Source: Beroe ovata (taxonomy: Eukaryota; Ctenophora; Nuda; Beroida; Beroidae). Taken from it: DNA of 17,171 nt. The DNA lies in assembly GCA_946803715.1 (NCBI GenBank), contig CAMPET010000257.1, positions 50,460-67,630 of the forward strand, written 5' to 3'. Positions 1-9,300 of the stretch are shown here, in pieces. The notes beneath the pieces were generated by a model, which ran no database searches, had not been told where the DNA came from, and worked only from the letters and a program-made list of their open reading frames with translations. The position numbers and the translations under genes were made by a program. Numbering within the stretch: position 1 is the first letter of the stretch; each line of letters starts with the position of its first letter.

Positions 1-109
1 TATGGTAGTTACTATGGTAACGGTATGGTAGTTGCTATGGTAGCGGTATGGTAGTTACTATGGTAACGGTATGGTAGTTACTATGGTAGCGGTATGGTAG
101 TTGCTATGG
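1..109. repeat. 23-bp minisatellite, about 4.7 copies, cut by window edge
   Basis: Units start at 1, 24, 47, 70 and 93; the last is partial. Each begins TATGGTAGTT and alternates between A and G at unit positions 11 and 20. The array lies just past the last visible MDH exon, so it is probably inside the intron before the terminal coding exon. It may continue left of the window. Seen directly. Confidence 0.9.
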
Positions 110-136
110 AAATAGGGTAGAAGAACTGTACTGTAC

Positions 137-1751
137 CGGGAAGGAGAACATGACTCCAGGGGGAATATTGTAACTCCCATCGGAGGGAACTCCCATACTC
201 GTAAACTCGCCCTCCACAGTTCCGTACCACCAGTCACGGGTGTGGTCACCTGGGAAACGTGGTTACCACTCTATACTCGCATGTGCTTACCTACAGTCGT
301 TACCTAGGTTACTGTCGTTACCTATGGCTTTGGCGGCTGACATGGCTGAGCTCAGTCCTCTAGCCTTGATCACCTCGCCACCTCTTTGCTGTACTGTCTG
401 AGGAACACGGAAATACAATGGGTATCACAATGTATCAGGGTTATCTGGATGGTGAAGAACAGTGTGATGACTGACCGTGATGAACTCAGATTTAAGCCAT
501 GCATCATCACTCATCACTTGGGTGAGAGGGAGGGTGGCAGTGCCCTGCACAACACGGGCATGTCGAGCATCAGGATACTGGGTACCAGAGTGATTGCCCC
601 AAATAATAACATTGCTGATGTCTGCCACCGAAACTCCCATCTTCTTAGCCAGCTGAACAGCGATACTTGTCATACAACGCATGTATCATTCACATAAAAC
701 ATGCATATCACATATACGTGAATACATATTACATAGCGTATACGATGTATTCAAAATAACTTTGCTAATTTGAATGGGAACCTGATGCTGTGCCCGCAAA
801 CCTGTGACTTCGCACGATTTTGATCAAGTCTAGTCAGGCATGTGAAGTTCTGGGGTGGAATTGAAGGTGCATGTTTCATACAGGTCAGGGCATTTGTGTT
901 GCATGGGTTTCCTGAATAAATATAATAAATCAACAAAATGCAATGTAAAAATAGCACACAATAGTCACCATTCCCTTACCTACAACGACCACTTTGACAG
1001 TTTTCTTTGCCACTTTATTAAGAGCAGTGCCCTGCTCAATGAAGATAGAATTGTTCTTAGCAAGCAGATCAGATCTATCCATTCCCTTTAGTCGTGGAAA
1101 TGCACCAAGAAGCAGAGCTATGTCAATGTCTTCAAATGCCTTCTCTGGTTTATCAGTGGCAACAACACCTTACGAAACATTCAAAAATCAAGGTATAGGC
1201 AAAAAATAGCCAAGTGCAACAAGACTGAGCTCCCATTATCTGCACCTATTATACCTATTATAATAAACAGATGGATGCAAAATTATTGGAAGAAGATTAT
1301 TGGTGGTTGTATTACCCCTGAGAAGAGATAGAGCAAGGTCTTCTAATTCCATGACGACTCCAGAAAGCTTTTCTTGACATTGGGGGATGTCAAGCAAATG
1401 CAGAATGACCGGCTGCAAAATAAACATCAATGACTTTGAAACCAAAAGTGTTCATATCAAATGCAATGAAATCTGATCATGACAATTCACCTGATCATTC
1501 CCAAACACTTTTCCTGTAGCAATTTCAAGGAGGAGTGAGTAAGCAATTTGTCCAGCACCACCAGTTATACAGATCTTTATGGGTGCTTTAGCCTAAATGG
1601 ATTGAAATCAAGATAACTGTTCAATGCTACACTAGAGTGACACATTATCACAATGACATGAATAAAGATAAGATGGCAGTGACTGATCATTTCACAATTC
1701 ATTAGGAGTCGATAAAATAGCTTTGCTTACATGAATACTTACATTTGCCAT
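137..1751 (-). CDS. MDH1: Cytosolic malate dehydrogenase, 3'-partial, eight exons
   Basis: NAD-dependent interconversion of malate and oxaloacetate in the cytosol (malate-aspartate shuttle). Exons in transcript order: 1743-1751, 1491-1592, 1316-1412, 980-1168, 802-911, 476-664, 322-397, 137-249. Together they give about 295 residues; the animal enzyme is about 334, so roughly 40 C-terminal residues are off the left edge. The start [15 protein letters not shown] runs into the nucleotide-binding loop [11 protein letters not shown]. The substrate loop region reads [13 protein letters not shown]. The catalytic Asp and Arg lie in [10 protein letters not shown], and the catalytic His in [14 protein letters not shown]. 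Downstream come [20 protein letters not shown] and [13 protein letters not shown]. Junctions are GT-AG and in phase except between 802-911 and 476-664, where the acceptor AG (666-667) leaves one extra base. The sequence AACAG followed by GTGACGAGAA directly upstream of the ATG could be the acceptor of a 5'UTR intron. Family identity is certain; the exact start is likely. Confidence 0.93.
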
Positions 1752-3229
1752 ATTTCTCGTCACCTGTTTCTATAAAAGTGGTTAATTGATTTGAAGGAAA
1801 TTTCAATAGCACAGATTATGCAATATTCACAGGAAATAAAACATTTCAATTGACATTGACCCACTGACTACATTTAGGAACATACAGAAACTATGGTGTG
1901 CCTTCTCCATTTAGACAAAAGTTCTGACATCATAAAAGAGGTCAATATGTTCAAATTCTTCTTCCTCACACATAATGATTATCTCGAGAATATTTTATAT
2001 GGCACTGGATAATCTATTTTATTATGTTATGACATTACTGTATCACTATTTAACCATTGAATACCATTTAATGACATCAGTTGAAATTGTGTAGAAAACA
2101 AATAAAACCAATAAAAGGTCGATTATAAATAACCTATTTTTCCGCAAAACTATTATAATGCGCGATCATTTGGAAAATCGTGCGGTCACATCGAGACGCT
2201 GTTTATCTGATACCATTGATTTGATCATTCATAGGTCAAAAAAGTTTTTAAAAATTCTAATTTAAGGAAGAGTGAAATATATTTAACGTGCACATTCTGT
2301 CCGCGCCAAATAAGCCGTGCCGCGCGCGACAGGAATGCAAGCTGATGTTCGTGTTGCATCAACAATTGCCGTTTTCATATTAATGAAGAATTGGAACGCC
2401 GCGCGGCAGCCGGCAGATCGGCCGGCCGATTAAGTTATTAAATTTTCATGACGATAAAAATTGCAAACCGTGTATATTTTAAATGTTAATTGTGCGCATA
2501 GCAATGAACTGCGCGTCTCTCCGCTTGGGACTCGGGAAAACGCTGATTGATAATTGAAAGTAAGTTTTTTGATTAGTAAAAATATGAGATATTTCATTAG
2601 CTTGAAAAATAATCTGATTGAGCTTCACAGCGTGACAAAACGCATCTAATGGCCCATGAGATGTGAGAATTGGTCGCGCGCGAAATATGCCAATTCGCAA
2701 CGCCTAATTCGACTTTTCTGTGTCTTGCGGAGGAAAGACTCTTCTTTGGCCACAGGTTAAAAGAGTTATAATGGGGCCCAAAATACAGAAAAACGGTAAA
2801 TTTACTGTGTAAATATGTTTTCCATATGAAATCTACTGCTTCTATGTTACTCTCCAATCATAACTATCGGTTAGTCCCACTCTGATCGATCAGGCCATAG
2901 TTTCGAGATCTTTTCATATCACCGATACGCTTCATCACAAGGACATCCTACCGTGTAATTATTTTCTCAAGAGGATGCCTGTGTCCCTTGACTCATGTAC
3001 GATGCAAAATACGTTGAAATGACTGGATTGTGAGGGAAAATAAAATGGGAGGTCTATATCGTTAGCATTTAGTTACTTCATTTTGTCATGCGCGCTTGAG
3101 CCGCGCACTCATTTTGAGTTTGAGGAAGACTTGGCTGTTCTTTGTGTGCCGTGTTCAGTGTGCTATCATGTTAAATATTGAGTTGCGTTCTAGCTGATAC
3201 GTGTGTGCTCTCTCTCCCTTCTTACTGCG
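1752..3229. other. Intergenic region between divergent MDH1 and BAZ1A-like genes
   Basis: No convincing coding exon is seen on either strand. The region should hold both promoters and 5'UTRs. It is AT-rich with scattered GCGCGC motifs near 2320, 2395, 2671 and 3090. The one at 2671-2685 contains GCGCGAAA, the reverse complement of an E2F-type TTTCGCGC site (inference). A short upstream reading frame, ATG at 3168 to TGA at 3197, precedes the BAZ1A start at 3230 if transcription begins upstream of it. No clear TATA box or RNA gene was found. Confidence 0.6.
2417..2430. repeat. 14-bp perfect palindrome
   Basis: ATCGGCCGGCCGAT is its own reverse complement and sits in a GC-rich island (about 2395-2431) within AT-rich flanks. 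It could be a dimeric factor site in the shared promoter region; function unknown. Confidence 0.6.
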
Positions 3230-6200
3230 ATGCCTTTGCTGCGGAAGAAACCGTTTGTTCCGATCGATTTGCCACCTGATCTGAAGGCAGATGAAGAAGT
3301 CTTCCTCAACATCTTGACCAAGGAGATATTCAGGGATTATGAGTAAGTTTCAAATCTTCACGAACCGTACTTTCATCTGTTCCAGTTTAATAATTGTCAA
3401 CTGAGGATTCCCACTCAGATTGGTGTCTTGTTTTATGTTTGTGACAGTTTGAACCCAATGCTCTCATCGAGAATGTGGTGATTGTACCTCTTGTTTATTC
3501 ATCTGTTTAGATCTGTTCTCATGCACACTTAACTCGGTATATAACAATAATTTCATAAAATTCTAACAGTTTCATCAACCATGCCATCCATTCCTGATGG
3601 ATGGCATCGCTCAGATTCACCGCAAGATAACTGAACTCTTGTTTTGCGAAATGTTAGGATATTGTAAGCATGTTTGCTGACACTATCCACAGGGAGTACT
3701 TCAGACGGTCTATCTTGTGCAATTCGCTAGTTTGGACTTGTGAGAGCACAGGCAGGACTAACCTGACACTCTCTGAAGCTCTGCAAAGCGAGGCAGACGC
3801 AGCTGAGCATCTACAGAAGATGCCCCTGACTTTGCAGCGAGGAATTTGCTACATTATACACAAACACGAGGTAAGTACACGAGCATACACCTCAAAGAAG
3901 TAAGGTAACCTCCAAATTCAGGAGGAATTTTGGAGCTATTCCATCGATAAAACTGCCAAATGTTGCATGGTATACCTGATTGATCACAGTTCATAGTTTC
4001 CATCATGGTTTTCGAAAAACGCCTCTGAGAAGCAAGATGGCCCCAAAATTCTTTTTTTTGATCAATTAGGTGTCCAAAATTCCTGTGAAACAATAGTATT
4101 TTCGAGAAAAATGGACAAAAAATGTATTCGTCATTTTTGGTGAAACGAAAAACACAATCCCAAACAACGTACCCTCGAGTGATATATCAGTTCGATCATA
4201 TTTCACAGAAACACACTTTTCTCAGGTGTCGAGTCTCACATCATTTGTGGATGAGGTTCTAGCTTTCTACCGGTGCAGATTTCTAGTTGGAGAAACCGTG
4301 GAGATTTTGTCAACCGATAAAACGTAACTGAGTTTTACTGAGTCCCCTAATGATTCTCAATCTTATCTCCCACATCATTGATGATTCACTCGGATGGTTT
4401 TATTTGGCAGGGGTCACGGATTAGTTTTAATCAAGTGTTCGACCAATGAAAACATGGGTACAACTAATAGAAATCGGAAAACGCTTCCACGTGTTTAAAA
4501 TCATTTTTGACCCCTTCACAATTCTGAATAGGTACTAATTTCTAATCGCGGATTTCCTCAGGAAGAAAGCGGCTGTAGTGAGTGAAATTACCCTGAGTGC
4601 CGGATTCTCATATCCCAAACAGATTTCTTATCAGTGCCAGCTATCTCAGACCGGGGAAACAGTTTCAGTTCTCGGAGACAAGATATCGTGAGTTTCCTTG
4701 TTAAACTTGTTATAATATTTTTATAGCCGATGCTATCTATGAACCATGGTGTGGATATGGGTCAATATGATGTATACCATGTATATTGTATACCATGTAT
4801 ACCATGTATACACCTGCCATCTAGTGTAAGCATTGTTTCGCATACAATGTGTATTGTGTACACTGTACGTAATGTGGAGTGTAAACGTTATTTTACCGAT
4901 GTACAATGTACATTGTCCATATAATGTATAAATTCCCTATGTGTATAGAAAATATGAATCAGGAAAACAGTAAAACCACCCATTTAAAAACGCAATTGAT
5001 AGTGACATAGAAACATTCAGTAAGCTAGCCCATGCAAACTGAGGGCACATTTCTTCTCAATTTTTTCCCGTTCCTCATTCGGTAGTTGCGTCTCCCATCC
5101 ACTGGACTCGGCGGTGAACTTCTGTTTACTCACATACTCTAGAACCTGAGTTGGGTCCATGCCAATAAAGTTCAAAACCCGGAGAAACTCCTGGTATGGG
5201 CTCCTCGTAATATCCTCAAATTTAACCGTGGTGAATTGCTCTGGGTTTGATTGGAGTAGAGACTGAGAGAGGGCGTAGTTACTGTTCATACTCTGACACA
5301 TCCTGTCTGAGTTGGCACACAGAACATCGAAACACCAGTCGTACCTAATTCGGCGGTTCCAAACTGCCCGTGGGTCACGATACATCCAGATAATCTTCAC
5401 ATTTGAGTACCGGTTCAGGAGATGGACGACTTGCTCTATCGTGACCCTCACGAACTTGATAATATGGACTGGGAATCGGGAACACTGTCTACCCATCTCG
5501 TGTGGTTCAAAACAATCCCCATTCTCACATCGCAACTTCCTGTTACCAAGGAAACGCCTAGCAACCAGATGGTTGTATTGATGCTGGTCCATGTCAGGGA
5601 AATTGCACTCCAGAATTTGACTGGTCATCTGAGAAGCATACTCATCAAATTGCTCTTTAGTCATGTCGTCAATGAGAATGTAGTCCTGCTCATGGAGAGG
5701 CTCATATGCGAAGAAAACACTCTCGTCCCGGTTCAGGATGTCACCGAACGCACTCGACCCACTCCTGAAGCCGCTGACAATAATGACATGGGTGTGTGAT
5801 GCGTTTCCCAACACTTCCTTAGCACCGCTGTATCTGGGAATCTGTTGAGGGATGGGGAGTGCATTATCGGGAACTTGTTGTCTTATCGCAGACTCGTCAG
5901 GTAGACAGATGTTATACACGATTATAACACCGTGTAGAGTCAGCAGTCCCATCAACCCCTTGTAATACCAATACATGGTGGTCACACCTGTGTTTAGAGG
6001 GGAATTAGCGGTTGCGCGGTAGTAACTGAGCATCAGAATGAGAAATACTTCAAAGAAAAACTGCAAAATACATGGCATAATAAGGCATTTGTTCTTGTGA
6101 GGAAATACGCACTAAATAGAGTATCAGCAAAATAGTATTCTATTGTCCACAAAAGATCGAAGACCGGTATGTTAATTAAAAGTGATGCACCGCCCTTCAC

Positions 6201-6324
6201 ATTGCGTACCAAATGTGAGAATACTGGGGAAACGTACCTACGTGTCTAAGAGTTTTTCACTGCATTCACGGAAAAAGGAGAGAAAGCAATGTTGAGAAGA
6301 TGTCCGCAACACTCCTGTTTGTGT

Positions 6325-6379
<55 letters not shown>

Positions 6380-9300
6380 GGGTGTTTGTTGNGATTATGG
6401 ATATCGGTTGTGTGTGTGTGTGTGTGTGTGTGTAGGTATGTAATAATTGGCTACCATGAATTGAGACGAATACGTGTCTAAATCAGTGAACTTTATAACT
6501 TGGAATGGTGCAATACTGGGGGGTGAAGTACCCAGCCAAGTGATGGTTGATGCGGGATATAATAATGTTTCCTTTTCAGACGCTCAAAATCGGCTCTTAC
6601 CCGAGAGAGAGTGAAACTATTAGCCAAGTGTTCAGCAAAGAAAATCTCATTCGACCCACCGCTATACGCTGTAAAGGTAAACACAACCCCCCACGACAGC
6701 AAATATGGTGGTTTTTGTGTGATCTCCCAATTTTCATGTTCTGGGTAGGGCCTTACATCATTTGTAGGGTAATATAACCGCTGATGATTCCCAGTCTACG
6801 TTATTCCCCTCCTGTGTAAATCCCTGAATTGGGAAATCGATTTTGTGCACTCTGCATACTCATGTGCAGCGCACACTCATTCCAACTATAGGAGTTTGGT
6901 TTTCTGACTATCTTCATATTATAGTGGGTTTCAGGCAGATTTATCGACCCAGGGGCCCTGCGAAGTAGGCAGGGCAAACACCCGAGGACAACCTGTACCC
7001 AGAAAAATTGTGTGATTCTCCCTTGTAGAGAGAGATCGAACCTCTACGCTTCCGTAGAGTTGTTATTTTCCTTACTCATTAGTTTAAGGCATAAGCATGT
7101 ATTGTAGAGAGAGCTCCTTTATTGTGCCCTGTATATTATTTACTTGTGTTTGAAGAGTGCCTCTCAGCAAACTGTTAATAACACTAATTGTTAGACTGAG
7201 TTCATCGAAAAACTGCATTTGGATGATGAGAACTTTACCGTGCCGTATCTGAACGACTATGGGAAGCAAGCACCCAAAGGAAATGGGAAAAGGAGTAAGT
7301 TCAAGGATCTAGATGAACTTTTGGTAATTAATCTAAGCCTCTTGTTCCAGCAGATATACAGATCTAAACAGATCCAAATCATTCAGAAAAGCGTGATGAT
7401 GAGGGATATGATGAACAAGAGAAGAAACGGAACAAGAAAAAACCTGATGAAATGGGAGGTTTGCTAATGACGCTGTTTCTAAACTCATCAACTGGTCTAC
7501 ATATCACAGGCTATATTATCACTGCTGTTTTGGTATTCATTTGAACGATCAGTCATCATTACTAACGCATTGAATATCTACTCATGTATTGCACAATTAT
7601 TGCAGTGGACAGTGTATTGATGTCAACAGAAGAGAGGAAGAGAATAGCTGAACAGGAGCGGGCTAAAAAAAGGAGAGAAAAGCAAGAGGAGAGGGAAAAC
7701 CAGAAGAAAGTACAGAGTGCAGAGGCAATGTTCAATAGAGAGTGGGCTAAAACCAGGGAGGTATGTTCGTTGGTTCATAGCTGGAGTTCCAGTAGGAATT
7801 GCGTGTCGACATTGCTAACGACAAAACTGTTTACTTACTAGTGAACATACATTTCCATTTCCAGAGCCCGATATAGTCTAACTCCCATCAGGATTTGGAG
7901 CTGATGGATAGTGTTGAACTCCCACACATAGCGCCTGTTCTTACTTCCCTTTCACCTCACTTATTCGGGGATGTGTTGCAAGTAGTGGAGTTTTTCCACT
8001 TGTTTGGAGAGCACGTGGACTTGAATGAGGGGTTTCCTGACGGCATAACTATTGGTGAGATACAGCTGATTCACAGTCACAGCTGTCAGACTGTGACTGT
8101 TTGAAATCAGAATGCGACCTGTGACGTCATGTTATTCTAACCACAGGGGAGCTGGAGAGATCACTGATATGTACACAACGTGATAGCATATTCGGAGACC
8201 TCGTGATTTTCCTATTGAAATTGATATTTGCTCTGCAAGAAGAAGAGGATGAGGAAGAAGTCAAGTTAGCAGAGGTATTTGAATCCCCACATTCGCTCTC
8301 TGCGAATGTATCATGAGCTCCTACTAAAGTTATTATTTCATTTGTGTTACAGCGGTACAACTGCACATACACTGAGCCATCTCTTGATGTATCACAAGTG
8401 ACGATGCTTCCCAAAGTAACCTACCAGAGTGTCATGTCGAAATCAAGCAGCCAGCCATGGCTTGGGTCCGCACAGGCATACTACTTTTCCCATTACTATC
8501 TGGTTGGTCACACTTTATTTCGGTTATAATGACTATTTCGTGTCGCGCGCGATTTGCTATTTCCATGAAGATGTTATTTTCCGCGCGAAGTGAATCACGC
8601 GCGTACGCCGCGCATTTCCAACAGCCAATACCCTCAGGGCATCCCATTACATCAACTCCAGCTGGACTCAGACACAGTTACTGAGGTGCTCAGGCTGCAT
8701 ATTCTGGGATCAGGTGGCCGTGCTAGCGGCAACTCATTCTACGGTCGTTGGAGATTTAATAACAGGGGCATGTTCACAGATTTAGACAATCCTTGTGTTG
8801 AATTATTCAAGAGAGTAAGTTCTATTTGAATCTTGCAATGACTGCAGCACGTTTCCTGTTTTAATGCACATCATTATCAGGACCCAAACCTCATCAATAC
8901 ACTTGGAATATCGAACATATTCGATCTGCCTCCAGCCAGCAAGCTCGCTATCTTACACACTTTCATTGTTCAGCTTCTCTCATATGCACAGGTGAGTTGT
9001 TTCCTGTAACCCCATTTCATGATATGGTTATTGTTGTCAATCTTCGACATAGGGGATTATCTCTCTCTTTTCAGTTCAGAGAAATAATAGAAGAGGCGTT
9101 TGAAGCATCCAGGGAAGCAAAGAAAGAGTGGAAAAGTTTCGGGGCAGAGAATCTGAGACGAGAAAAGGAGGAGTCCGCTCAGAGGTAGGTACTAACTGGC
9201 GCATTACACAGTAACATGATATGTGTCCAACCATTGGATCTGGTCGTTTTGTCTATTACCTATCTGTTTATTTAGTTTGATGTTTTGACATTTTAGATAC

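Noticed and set aside
386-697. 103-residue plus-strand open frame
   Set aside because: It is antisense to the MDH1 exon at 476-664, whose minus-strand translation matches the family well.
4730-4924. 64-residue plus-strand frame
   Set aside because: It is a by-product of the GTATACCAT/GTACA simple repeat, low in complexity and without family resemblance.
5312-5799. Overlapping plus-strand frames of 89 and 125 residues
   Set aside because: They are shadows of the antisense sulfotransferase.
7000-7060. tRNA gene on the minus strand suggested by GGTTCGATC
   Set aside because: The T stem pairs only four bases, and no acceptor, D or anticodon arms fit at the right spacing.
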